In this document: one piece after another, positions 26,663 to 35,788 of the stretch
Layout of the letters: every line of letters starts with the position of its first letter
How positions within the stretch are numbered: the stretch's first letter is position 1
Origin: Cupriavidus plantarum
GTDB lineage: Bacteria > Pseudomonadota > Gammaproteobacteria > Burkholderiales > Burkholderiaceae
Reading direction: 5' to 3'
Assembly (NCBI RefSeq): GCF_905397285.1
Contig: NZ_CAJPUX010000002.1
Location: forward strand, 992,001 to 1,056,000
Length of the DNA: 64,000 bases
Translations under genes and position numbers: made by a program
The notes under the pieces: model-generated
The model's input: only the letters and a program-made list of their open reading frames with translations
The model's database searches: none
What the model was told of the DNA's origin: nothing

Positions 26663-28000
26663 ATGTCCAAGTCCACAACGCACCAGATCGCGGCAGCGGT
26701 CATCGGCAATGCTCTCGAGTGGTACGACTTCATCGTCTTCGGATTCATGACGGCAGTCATCTCTGCCGTGTTCTTTCCGGCGGAGAACGCCTATGCCTCG
26801 CTGCTGCTGACCACCGCGAGCTTCGGCATTGGCTTCGTGCTGCGACCGATCGGCGGCATCCTCATCGGCGCGTATGCGGACCGCAGGGGCCGGCGTGCCG
26901 CGTTGCAGCTGATCATCCTCCTCATGACCGTCGCCACCGCGATGATCGCGTTCGCGCCGCCGTACGCGGCCATCGGCGTGGCAAGTTCGGTCATGATTAT
27001 CGTGGCCCGCATGCTGCAGGGGCTCGCGACCGGCGGTGAATTTGCGAGCGCCACAGCGTTTCTTGTGGAGATGGCGCCGCCCCATCGCCGCGGCCTCTAC
27101 GGATCCTGGCAGATGTTCGGGCAGGGGCTAGCCATGTTGCTGGGCGCCGGTGTCGCGGCGCTGATCACGGGTCTGCTGCCGCGCGACAGCCTGCATGCAT
27201 GGGGGTGGCGCGTTCCCTTTCTCGTAGGATTGCTGATCGCGCCGGTCGGCATCTGGATTCGCCACCATCTCAGCGAGACCGCGGACATCGCCGAGGCCGC
27301 CGGCGGTGGCGAGCCGGGGGCGGGCGTTGGAAGCGTCGGCAACGTGGTGGGCCAGACGCTCATGCAGCATCGCCGGGGCCTGCTGGCCAGCTTTCTGCTC
27401 ACCACGTCGGCGACGATCTCGTTCTACGTGCTGGTCATTTACCTGCCGACGTATGCGAACAAGACGCTCGGCATCGCGCTGGAGAGCGCGTTCATCGCGC
27501 AGTGCATCGGCATCGCGGTGATGATCGCGACCATTCCGCTGTGCGGCGCCCTGTCGGACCGTATCGGCCGGCAGACCGTGCTGCGCACCGCGTTGATCCT
27601 GTCGGTCCTGCTGATGTATCCGTGCTTCCAGTGGCTTATCGCCAGCCCGGGCTTCGCGCGCTTCATGTGGATGCAGATCCTGCTGTGCGGCATTTTCGGG
27701 GCGTTCCTCGGCCCGTTCTCGTCCGCGGTCGCGGAGCAGTTCCCGCAGCGTATCCGCTCCACCGGCATGGCCGTGAGCTACAACGTGGCGGTGATGATCT
27801 TCGGCGGCTTCGCGCAGTTCATCCTGACGTGGCTGCTGCACGTGACCGGCTCCCCGATGACCCCCGCGTTCTACCTGCTGTTCGGCGCGTGCGCGGGGTT
27901 GATCGGGAGCCTGGCGATGGCGCGGAAGGATAAGGCGTTGCCCTTCAGTTACGCGGGAAATCCTCCTGCAGCACACGCCGAGCCGAGTCGGCAATCATGA
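26663..28000 (+). CDS. MFS transporter, metabolite:proton symporter (MHS) family
   Basis: 445 aa, about 12 membrane segments. The MHS signature is visible at the start (IGNALEWYDFIVFGFMTAVISAVFFP) and between segments 2 and 3 (RPIGGILIGAYADRRGRRAALQL), followed by RMLQGLATGGEFASATAFLVEMAPPHRRGLYGS. Relatives move citrate, shikimate, alpha-ketoglutarate or betaine with protons. It lies 37 bp after the amidohydrolase and probably imports its acyl-amino-acid substrate or a product. Its last 56 bp overlap the 3' end of the convergent DUF417 gene. Confidence 0.92.
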   Translation: MSKSTTHQIAAAVIGNALEWYDFIVFGFMTAVISAVFFPAENAYASLLLTTASFGIGFVLRPIGGILIGAYADRRGRRAALQLIILLMTVATAMIAFAPPYAAIGVASSVMIIVARMLQGLATGGEFASATAFLVEMAPPHRRGLYGSWQMFGQGLAMLLGAGVAALITGLLPRDSLHAWGWRVPFLVGLLIAPVGIWIRHHLSETADIAEAAGGGEPGAGVGSVGNVVGQTLMQHRRGLLASFLLTTSATISFYVLVIYLPTYANKTLGIALESAFIAQCIGIAVMIATIPLCGALSDRIGRQTVLRTALILSVLLMYPCFQWLIASPGFARFMWMQILLCGIFGAFLGPFSSAVAEQFPQRIRSTGMAVSYNVAVMIFGGFAQFILTWLLHVTGSPMTPAFYLLFGACAGLIGSLAMARKDKALPFSYAGNPPAAHAEPSRQS

Positions 28001-28520
28001 CGACGGCGCCCGACAGCATCAGCACGTCCTTCAGCACGAGGCGGCCGGCGCCCGACAGGTAGGGGAAGCCGTATTGCGCATCGCCGAGGTTGGCCACCCA
28101 GGCTTCCGGCGTGGTGATCAGGAAGGACAGCGTGACCACCGGCGTGAGGAATGCGAGCACCGAACCGACCAGGCCGAGCTTGTTGGAGAACAGGTACGAC
28201 AGCACGAGCAGCCCGATGACGATTTCCACGATACCGAGGCCGTTGGAGAACGCGTACGTGTGGTTGGCGACCTGCCATGCCCGTTGCGCGAGGTCCAGTT
28301 GCCCTTCGTGCGTCAGGTGGGCATGGTACAGCTCGGGATGCGCGTAGAAGAAGCGCATGAACGGGCTGTTGGCCACGAAGGGCGTGATGCTGTCGGCTTC
28401 GTAAGGCACGAACTTCAGCGCGCCGATCCACAGGAAAACGATGGCGACGCCGATGCGGATCAGCGGGATGCCGAGGCGGTCGAGCCGGCTGGCGACGGTG
28501 AGAAGGTTGCGTGCGTTCAT
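27945..28520 (-). CDS. DUF417 (YkgB/RclC-like) inner membrane protein
   Basis: 191 aa with four hydrophobic segments. Conserved DUF417 features are IGVAIVFLWIGALKFVPYEADSITPFVANSPF, then LGIVEIVIGLLVL and a C-terminal YLSGAGRLVLKDVLML. In E. coli the family includes RclC (YkgB), part of the reactive-chlorine resistance operon. A DJ-1/PfpI-like protein and an ABM-domain monooxygenase lie next door in divergent orientation, which strengthens a stress-related reading, although no RclR-type regulator is present. The gene's 3' end overlaps the MFS gene by 56 bp. Confidence 0.88.
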   Translation of the reverse strand: MNARNLLTVASRLDRLGIPLIRIGVAIVFLWIGALKFVPYEADSITPFVANSPFMRFFYAHPELYHAHLTHEGQLDLAQRAWQVANHTYAFSNGLGIVEIVIGLLVLSYLFSNKLGLVGSVLAFLTPVVTLSFLITTPEAWVANLGDAQYGFPYLSGAGRLVLKDVLMLSGAVVMIADSARRVLQEDFPRN

Positions 28521-28605
28521 GATGATGACTCCTGGCTGAGATGGGAAAGCGCGATGCGCGCTGGCTTGACTCCATGCTATGCAGTCGCCATGTGACGCGG
28601 ACGAC

Positions 28606-28638
28606 CGATCGGCTCAGCTTTTGTCTCGATCGTCTCAG
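28606..28638. promoter_or_regulatory. Direct repeat pair in the DUF417 / DJ-1-like divergent promoter region
   Basis: Two near-identical 12-mers, CGATCGGCTCAG (28606-28617) and CGATCGTCTCAG (28627-28638), are spaced exactly 21 bp start to start, that is two helical turns. Such same-face direct repeats are typical of activator binding by AraC- or LysR-like proteins. They lie between the divergent DUF417 and DJ-1-like genes, about 94 bp before the latter. Confidence 0.55.
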
Positions 28639-28731
28639 TCTTCACCACGATTAACATCCGGCCGCCGGTCGCTTGAATAGGATGGATAGACGCGCGGCGT
28701 GGGGCTTCGCTATTCACTGAAGGAGATCGCA

Positions 28732-29526
28732 GTGAGCAAGGGCAAAGTGCTGATCGTTGGTTCGAATGCCAACAAGGTCGAGATACAGGGTGGCGGCTGG
28801 GGCGCCACGGGCCAGTATCTGAACGAAACCGTCGTGCCGGCCATGGCCGTGATCGAGGCGGGCTACGAGGTGGTGCTGGCCACGCCGGACGGTACCAAGA
28901 TGACGCTCGACGCGGCGTCTGACGCCGCCGCGCATTTCGGCGGCGACGAGGCGGCGTACAAGCGCGCGCGCCAGTTCTGGGACAGCGATCCCGTCATGAA
29001 CAACGTGCGCACGCTGCAGTCCGTGATCGACGAGGGGCTCGACCGCTATGCCGGCGTCTTCATTCCCGGCGGCCAGGCGCCCGTCGTCGATCTGATGCAG
29101 AACGCCGAGCTGAGGACGATCCTTCAGCATTTCCACGAGAAAGCCAAGCCCACCGCGATGCTTTGCCATGGCCCGATCTCCGTCGCGGCGGCGATGCCGC
29201 ACGCGCGCGAGTTCCGCGCGGCGCTGATCGCCGGCGATCCGGAGAAGGCGAAGGAATGGGCCAGGGGATGGCAGTACGCGGGCTACAAGATGACCGTGTT
29301 CTCGGCCACGGAGGAGAAGTACGTCGAGGACAACATCCTCAAGGCGAAGATCTACTTCGACATGCCCTACGCGCTGCGGACCGCGGGCGGCGAGGTAATC
29401 ATCAATCCGAAGGACTTCGCGCCGCACGTGGTCGAGGATCGTGAACTCATCACTGGGCAGAATCCGGCCTCCGACCATCCGATCGCCGAAAAGCTCGTTG
29501 CCGCCCTCAATCGCACCACCGCTTGA
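28732..29526 (+). CDS. DJ-1/PfpI-like type 1 glutamine amidotransferase-domain protein
   Basis: 264 aa from the GTG at 28732, with AAGGAG 6 nt upstream. The DJ-1/PfpI fold is shown by KVLIVGSNA at the start, YEVVLATPDGTKM, the strand YAGVFIPGGQAPVVDL and the nucleophile elbow AMLCHGPISVAA with the reactive Cys. Length and the later WARGWQYAGYKMTVFSATEE segment match Hsp31-like chaperone/glyoxalase relatives. Members detoxify methylglyoxal or protect proteins under oxidative or electrophile stress. It forms a short rightward operon with the ABM gene 20 bp downstream. Confidence 0.9.
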   Translation: MSKGKVLIVGSNANKVEIQGGGWGATGQYLNETVVPAMAVIEAGYEVVLATPDGTKMTLDAASDAAAHFGGDEAAYKRARQFWDSDPVMNNVRTLQSVIDEGLDRYAGVFIPGGQAPVVDLMQNAELRTILQHFHEKAKPTAMLCHGPISVAAAMPHAREFRAALIAGDPEKAKEWARGWQYAGYKMTVFSATEEKYVEDNILKAKIYFDMPYALRTAGGEVIINPKDFAPHVVEDRELITGQNPASDHPIAEKLVAALNRTTA

Positions 29527-29546
29527 TACAGAGAAGGAGCCCGACC

Positions 29547-29840
29547 ATGGCGCACCACAAGATCATGGCCATCCTGACCGCCCGGGACGGCAAGTCGGAG
29601 GAACTGATGGCGTTGCTCGCGACCATGGTCGCCCCGTCCCGCGCGGAGCCCGGCAACCTGCGCTGGGACATCTGGCGCGACGTAGGGGACGCGAACCGCT
29701 TCGTGCTGGACGAGCTCTATGCGGATGCGGCCGCGATCGATCATCACCGCGCCACGCCGCATTTCCAGCACTACCTGTCGCGCGTCAACGATCTGGCGAC
29801 GCGCATCGCGGTGGTGGCGGAACCCGTGCAGGTCGGGTGA
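29547..29840 (+). CDS. Putative quinol monooxygenase (ABM domain, YgiN-like)
   Basis: 97 aa from an ATG with AAGGAG 7-8 nt upstream. The single ABM domain (MAHHKIMAILTARDGKSEELMALLATMVAPSRAEPGNLRWDIWRD then TPHFQHYLSRVNDL) matches YgiN-type quinol monooxygenases, small ferredoxin-like dimers without cofactor. It is the second ABM protein in this window; the other is a lipoprotein at 21979. Together with the DJ-1-like and DUF417 genes it suggests a quinone or reactive-electrophile response. Confidence 0.9.
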   Translation: MAHHKIMAILTARDGKSEELMALLATMVAPSRAEPGNLRWDIWRDVGDANRFVLDELYADAAAIDHHRATPHFQHYLSRVNDLATRIAVVAEPVQVG

Positions 29841-29873
29841 CGGCGCCGGACCGATCACTCGACCACCGCGCGC

Positions 29874-30662
29874 TCAGCCCAGCGCGCGCACGGAGCTGCT
29901 GATCGCGCGCGCGCTCTGCAGCAGCGGCGGCGCCAGTCGCCGCTCGGTATCCTCGACGCTCCACCGCGCCGTAGGCGCCACGACGTGGATGGCGCCGAGC
30001 GGCCGTCCCTTGCCGCCGACAATCGGCGACGCGATGGTCATGTCGCCCAGAAACAGCTCCTCCGAATTCATCGCATAGCCGCGTACCCGCGCCTTTTGCA
30101 GTTCCGCCATGACGTCGTCCACGGACGTGAGCGTGAAGGAGGTATGCGCGATACGCGCGGACTGTTCGACGATGGCGCGCGCTTCGCCGTCAGGCAGCGC
30201 GCTGAGATAGGCGCGGCCCGATGCCGTGCAATACATGGGAATCCGGCTGCCGATCGGCATGTGCACCGGCACGAAATGCGCGCTGACGAAACGCGCGAGG
30301 TACACCATCTCGTCGCCATCGGGCTCCGTCAGACAGGTCGTCTCCGCGGTGACCTTGGTCAGCTCGGACAGGAACGGATTGGCCACGTCGATCAGCGGAT
30401 CCGCCGCCAGATAGTTGTAGCCGACCTTCATCACCTGCAGCGTCAGCTGGTAGCGGCGCGTCTGCGGATGCTTGCGCAGATAGCCCAGCTGCTCGAGCGT
30501 GAAAACCATCCGCTGCGCCGAACTCTTGTTGATGCCCGCCACCTCGGCGATCTCCGCGATGGTCATCGTGCGGCGGGACGCGCTGAAGGCGGCCAGCACC
30601 GCCAGCCCCTTTTCCAGCGACTGGTTGAACAGCTGACTCGATTCCGTCTGAGAAGTTGGCAT
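29874..30662 (-). CDS. IclR-family transcriptional regulator (first copy)
   Basis: 262 aa from the ATG at 30662. The winged helix (NQSLEKGLAVLAAFSASRRTMTIAEIAEVAGINKSSAQRMVFTLEQLGYL) is followed by the IclR effector domain with IPMYCTASGRAYLSALPDGEA and RGYAMNSEE. It is a paralogue of the IclR protein at 60547 (shared NQS-EKGLAVLAAF, SSAQR-VFTLE-LGY, GSR-PMYCTA-GRAYL). It is divergent from the amino-acid ABC operon and has a perfect inverted repeat 30 bp before its start, also found in front of the second IclR gene. Confidence 0.93.
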   Translation of the reverse strand: MPTSQTESSQLFNQSLEKGLAVLAAFSASRRTMTIAEIAEVAGINKSSAQRMVFTLEQLGYLRKHPQTRRYQLTLQVMKVGYNYLAADPLIDVANPFLSELTKVTAETTCLTEPDGDEMVYLARFVSAHFVPVHMPIGSRIPMYCTASGRAYLSALPDGEARAIVEQSARIAHTSFTLTSVDDVMAELQKARVRGYAMNSEELFLGDMTIASPIVGGKGRPLGAIHVVAPTARWSVEDTERRLAPPLLQSARAISSSVRALG

Positions 30663-30691
30663 CACGCGTGACCGGTGGCGAGGAGGTTGAA

Positions 30692-30708
30692 GAATCGCAT
30701 ATCGATTC
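30692..30708. promoter_or_regulatory. Inverted-repeat operator upstream of the first iclR
   Basis: GAATCG-CATAT-CGATTC is a perfect 6+5+6 inverted repeat. Thirteen consecutive bases of it (TCGCATATCGATT, 30695-30707) recur exactly at 60507-60519 in front of the second IclR gene. Position about 30 bp from the iclR start codon suggests autoregulation. Confidence 0.72.
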
Positions 30709-30764
30709 GTCTGATGCAACTAATGGTTTTCGCGGATTAAAAAGCGATGGATGTTCATCGACTA

Positions 30765-30781
30765 TTGGCATACAGGTTGCG
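30765..30781 (+). promoter_or_regulatory. Sigma-54 (RpoN) promoter for the amino-acid ABC operon
   Basis: TTGGCATACAGGTTGCG matches the -24/-12 consensus TTGGCAC-N5-TTGC with the invariant GG (30767-30768) and GC (30779-30780) separated by exactly 10 bp. Transcription would start near 30792, giving a leader of about 50 nt. An inverted repeat CGATG-N6-CATCG (30745-30760) lies directly upstream. A nitrogen-scavenging transporter is a reasonable RpoN target. Confidence 0.6.
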
Positions 30782-30842
30782 TAGCAAATGTGCCGCGCAC
30801 CTTCGCGCGCCCCCGAGAACCCCCTTCACAAGGAGTGTCAGC

Positions 30843-31613
30843 ATGTCCATCGTCAACCGCGCCCGCCGCCACGCACTGCTTCTGTGCCTCGCCGGCACCG
30901 TTTCTTCCCTCGCGTGGGCCCAAGGCAGTGCACCGGCTACGTATAACGTCGGCGCGACCGCCACGGGCGTTCCGTTCACGTTCCTCGACGTCAAGACCAA
31001 CACCATCCAGGGGATGATGGTCGATACGGTGACGGCGGTGGGCAAGGCAGGCGGCTTTCAGGTGAACGTGCAGCAGACCGCGTTCGCGGCCCTGATTCCG
31101 TCGCTGACCTCGAACAAGATCGACATCATCTCCGCGGCCATGCTCAAGACGCCCGCGCGCGAGCAGGTGGTGTCGTTCAGCGATCCGGTCTATTCGTACG
31201 GCGAAGGCCTGATGGTCAAGGCCGACGATGCCAAGGCGTACACGTCGCTCGACGATCTCAAGGGCGAAGTCGTCGGCGCGCAGGTCGGCACCGTCTTCCT
31301 CGACATGCTGAACAAGAAGGGCATCTTCAAGGAGGTGCGCAGCTACGACTCCATCGCCGACATGTCGCGCGATCTCTCGCTCGGCCGCATCAAGGCCGGC
31401 CTCGGCGATCAGCCGCTGATCGCCTATCAGATTCGCCAGAACGCGTTTCCAGGCGTGAAGCTCGTCGGCAGCTACAAGTCCGTCAACGTCGGCGACGTCT
31501 GCCTCGTCGTGCGGAAGGGCGACACCGAGACGCTCGCGCGCGTGAACAAGGCCATCGCCGCCATCAAGGCCGATGGCACGCTGGCGAAGATCGTGCAGAA
31601 GTGGGGCATGTAA
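30843..31613 (+). CDS. Polar amino acid-type ABC transporter substrate-binding protein
   Basis: 256 aa from an ATG with AAGGAG 8-9 nt upstream. A Sec signal covers residues 1 to about 27 (ending SSLAWAQG). The mature protein is a type II periplasmic receptor of the SBP_bac_3 family: GVPFTFLDVKTNTIQGMMVDTVTAV, DIISAAMLKTPAREQVVSFSDPVY and the late VVRKGDTETLARVNKAIAAIKADGTLAKIVQKWG. Relatives bind polar amino acids, opines or polyamine-like compounds. It begins a four-gene rightward operon (receptor, permease, ATPase, oxidase). Confidence 0.92.
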   Translation: MSIVNRARRHALLLCLAGTVSSLAWAQGSAPATYNVGATATGVPFTFLDVKTNTIQGMMVDTVTAVGKAGGFQVNVQQTAFAALIPSLTSNKIDIISAAMLKTPAREQVVSFSDPVYSYGEGLMVKADDAKAYTSLDDLKGEVVGAQVGTVFLDMLNKKGIFKEVRSYDSIADMSRDLSLGRIKAGLGDQPLIAYQIRQNAFPGVKLVGSYKSVNVGDVCLVVRKGDTETLARVNKAIAAIKADGTLAKIVQKWGM

Positions 31614-31617
31614 GAGG

Positions 31618-32285
31618 ATGGCGCTCGCAACCTTCCTCGAGAACGCGCGCGAGTTCCTGCCCATCCTGCTGAAAGGCGCGGTGGTCACGGTGGAGGTCAC
31701 CGTGCTGTCGTTCCTGCTGAGCAGCGTGCTGGGGCTGGGCCTCGCGCTGATGAAACTGTCGCCGGTCCGCGCGTTGTCCGTCACCGGCTCCACGATCGTC
31801 AACGTGATTCGCGGGCTGCCGATCATCGTGCAGCTGTTCTATATCTATTTCGTGCTGCCCGATGCCGGCATTCACCTGACCGCGTTCCAGGCTGGCGTGA
31901 TCGGCCTCGGTATCGCGTATTCCGCGTATCAGGCGGAGAACTTCCGCGCGGGCATCGAGGCCGTGGATCCCGGCCAGCGCGAAGCCGCGCAGGCCATGGG
32001 CATGCGCGGGCCGCTGATCCTGCGGCGCGTCATCCTCCCGCAGGCGTTCCGCATCGCGCTGCCGCCGTATGGCAACACCCTCGTGATGATGCTCAAGGAC
32101 TCGTCGCTGGTCTCCACGATCACGGTGGCCGAGATGACGCGCGCCGGTCAGCTCATCGCCTCGTCGACGTTCCAGAACATGACCGTCTACACGCTCGTCG
32201 CGCTGCTGTACCTGCTGATGAGTTTGCCGCTCGTCTATGCGCTGCGCCGCGTGGAACACCGCTTTGGCGCCGGAAGGAAGCGACC

Positions 32286-32289
<4 letters not shown>
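31618..32289 (+). CDS. Amino acid ABC transporter permease (HisM/GlnP type)
   Basis: 223 aa from the ATG at 31618, five bases after the receptor stop. The family features are [42 protein letters not shown], and the coupling loop [32 protein letters not shown], which contacts the ATPase. Only one permease gene is present, so the channel is expected to be a homodimer. Its TGA overlaps the ATPase ATG by 4 bp. Confidence 0.93.
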
Positions 32290-33052
<763 letters not shown>

Positions 33053-33056
<4 letters not shown>

Positions 33057-34387
33057 CCCATCACACCATGACCGACAGCGCCATGAGCGGGCGCGCGTTG
33101 CCGCCGTCCCTGTGGGCCGCCACCGCCATCGAGGCGCCGCCGGCGCCGGCGCTGACGGCATCGGCGCGGGCCGATGTGCTGGTCATCGGCGCGGGGTTCA
33201 CGGGGCTCTCCACCGCATTGCACCTCGCGGAGCAGGGGGCCGCCGTCCGCGTCGTCGATAGCCATCAGCCGGGCTGGGGCGCGTCCGGCCGCAATGGCGG
33301 CCAGGTCAATCCCACGCTCAAGTACGATCCCGACGAACTCGTACGCAAGTTCGGTGCCGCGCGCGCCGAGCCGCTGATCGATGCGATCTCGGGTTCCGCG
33401 GACCTCGTGTTCGACCTGATCGCGCGGCACCGCATCGATTGCCAGCCGGTCCGCGCGGGCTGGCTGCAGCTGGGCTACACGGCGAAGGCCGTGGACGGCA
33501 TGCACGCGCGCGCGCGGCAGTGGGAGCGGCGGGGCGTCAAGGTGGAGATGCTAAACCGCGACGCCGTGGCCCGGCGCGTCGGCACCGATGCGTTCGCCGG
33601 CGGCTGGCTCGATGGCCGTGCCGGGGCGATCCAGCCGCTGTCGTATACCCGCGGGCTTGCCAACGCGGCCCAGCGCGCGGGAGCATCGATCCATGGCGAC
33701 ACCGCCGTGGTCTCGCTCGCGCGGCAGGCGGCGTCGGGGCAAGGCCGATGGAAAGCCACGCTCTCCACGGGGGCGACCGTGGAAGCGGAGCATGTAGTCA
33801 TCGCGACCAATGGCTACACCGGGCCGCTATGGCCGGGCCTGTCCAGCACGCTCCTCACGGCCAACAGCTTTATCGTGGCCACGCGCCGGCTGTCTTCGGC
33901 CGCGGCGGACGCCATTCTCGCGCGCGGCGAAACGGCGTCGACGTCGCAGCGCCTGCTGCTGTATTTCCGCAAGGACAGCGAAGGGCGGTTGCTCATGGGC
34001 GGCCGAGGCTTCTTTGCCGATCCGCGGAGCCCTGACGATTTCGCGCATCTGGAGCGCTCGCTGGAGCTGCTGTTCCCGCAGCTGGGGCCGCTCGACTATG
34101 CATACCGCTGGAGCGGCCGCATCGCGGTCACGCGCGACTTCATGCCGCACGTGCACGAACCCGCCCCCGGCGTCACGGTCGCTGTCGGCTGTAACGGCCG
34201 CGGCATCGCGCTGTGCACGAGCTTCGGCAAGCATATTGCCGGACGGCTCACCGGTGAGGGCGCGGGGGCAGGCGACAGCTTCCCGTATCCCATCTCGCCG
34301 ATCGTGCCGATCCCGATGCATGGCCTCCAGCGCTTCTATGTCGCCGCGGGGGTGGCGTGGTACAGCCTGCTCGATCGGTTCGGCTGA
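33053..34387 (+). CDS. FAD-dependent amine/amino-acid oxidase (DAO family, PuuB-like)
   Basis: 444 aa. Near residue 43 the FAD site reads [21 protein letters not shown], with an acidic strand end ([19 protein letters not shown]); GASGRNGG is the flavin-contacting motif of gamma-glutamylputrescine oxidase-like DAO proteins. The C-terminal part has [19 protein letters not shown] and [20 protein letters not shown]. It starts inside the end of the transporter ATPase gene, so the imported compound is presumably its amine or amino-acid substrate. Whether that is a polyamine conjugate, sarcosine-like compound or a D-amino acid cannot be told. Confidence 0.9.
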
Positions 34388-34471
34388 GCACGTTGTAGGA
34401 GGGGCGCCGATGGCATTTTGGTACCTCCGATGGAATGATGGGCACCTCTGCTTCGCAAGGGCGATCAAGCC

Positions 34472-35788
34472 ATGTCGATCATCGGCCGTTACCAAGCCGG
34501 ACGCGCCCCGCGTACCGCGATCTCTTTCGTCGCCCTGGTGGCGCTCGTGGTGCTGTCGGCCATCTGCGGCGCCGTCGTCTGGAACATTGCGGGGGACGAC
34601 AGGCATATCGAGCGCCGGGTCGATCGCCTCTACAGCCTGGAGGACCCGCAGTTCGCGCATGAACTCGGCGTGCTGCTCGGGCCGCCCGTGGTCGATGGCA
34701 ACCGCTATCGCGTGCTGCGCAACGGCGACGAAATCTTTCCCGCCATGCTGGAAGCGATCCGGCGCGCGCGGAAGACCATCAACTTCGAGTCCTATATCTA
34801 CTGGTCCGGCGACATCGGCATGGCGTTCGCCGAAGCGCTGAGCGAACGTGCGCGCCATGGCGTCAAGGTGCAGGTGCTGCTCGATGCCGTCGGCAGCGCC
34901 AAGGTCGAGCAGTCTGTGCTGGACACGATGACGAATGCGGGCGTCGACGTCCGCATGTTCCACCCCGTGCGCTGGTACACGCTGAGCAAGCTCAACAACC
35001 GCACACACCGCAAGCTGCTGATCGTCGACGGCACCGTCGGCTTTACGGGTGGCGTGGGCATCGCGCCCGAGTGGACCGGCCATGCGCAGGACCCGGACCA
35101 CTGGCGCGATACGCACTTCGAGGTGGAAGGGCCCGTGGTCGGCCAGATGCAGGCGGTATTCGTCGACAACTGGATCAAGGTGGCGGGCCGCGTCTCGCAT
35201 GGTCCGGAATACTTCCCGCTGCCGAAGCCGGCCGGGGAAGGGCGCGCGCAGATGTTCAGCAGCTCGCCGACCGGCGGCAGCGAGAGCATGGCGCTCATGT
35301 ACCAGCTCGCGATCACGGCCGCGAAATCCTCGATCGACCTGTCGGCCGCGTATTTCGTGCCGGACCGCGTCACCGAACATGCGCTGCTCGCCGCCATCGA
35401 CCGCGGCGTGCGCGTGCGCATCATCGTGCCGGGCGAACACATCGACTCCGAGACTGTGCGCGCCGCATCGCGCCAGCGCTGGGGAGAACTGCTGAAACGC
35501 GGCGTTCTCATCGCTGAGTACAAGCCGACGATGTACCACTGCAAGGTGATGATCGTGGATGGGCTGCTGGTGTCCGTCGGCTCCACGAACTTCGACAACC
35601 GCTCGTTCCGGCTCAACGACGAGGCCACGCTGAACATCCTCGATCCCAAGTTCGCGGCCGAGCAGACCGCGATTTTCGAGGACGACCTCAAGCGCTCCCA
35701 GCCGATTACGTACGACGCGTGGAAGCAGCGCCCGTTGCGGCAGAAGTTTGCGGATGCGCTGTCGTCCCTGATTGGGGCGCAGCTTTGA
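34472..35788 (+). CDS. Cardiolipin synthase-like phospholipase D family protein
   Basis: 438 aa. One N-terminal membrane segment (ISFVALVALVVLSAICGAVVW) is followed by two PLD domains with HKD motifs: H179-R-K-L-L-I-V-D (HRKLLIVDGTVGFTGG) and H356-C-K-V-M-I-V-D (HCKVMIVDGLLVSVGSTNFDNRS). Such proteins join phosphatidylglycerol units into cardiolipin or exchange phosphatidyl groups at the inner membrane. The gene is monocistronic and its last 83 bp overlap the 3' end of the convergent YihY gene. Confidence 0.92.
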   Translation: MSIIGRYQAGRAPRTAISFVALVALVVLSAICGAVVWNIAGDDRHIERRVDRLYSLEDPQFAHELGVLLGPPVVDGNRYRVLRNGDEIFPAMLEAIRRARKTINFESYIYWSGDIGMAFAEALSERARHGVKVQVLLDAVGSAKVEQSVLDTMTNAGVDVRMFHPVRWYTLSKLNNRTHRKLLIVDGTVGFTGGVGIAPEWTGHAQDPDHWRDTHFEVEGPVVGQMQAVFVDNWIKVAGRVSHGPEYFPLPKPAGEGRAQMFSSSPTGGSESMALMYQLAITAAKSSIDLSAAYFVPDRVTEHALLAAIDRGVRVRIIVPGEHIDSETVRAASRQRWGELLKRGVLIAEYKPTMYHCKVMIVDGLLVSVGSTNFDNRSFRLNDEATLNILDPKFAAEQTAIFEDDLKRSQPITYDAWKQRPLRQKFADALSSLIGAQL

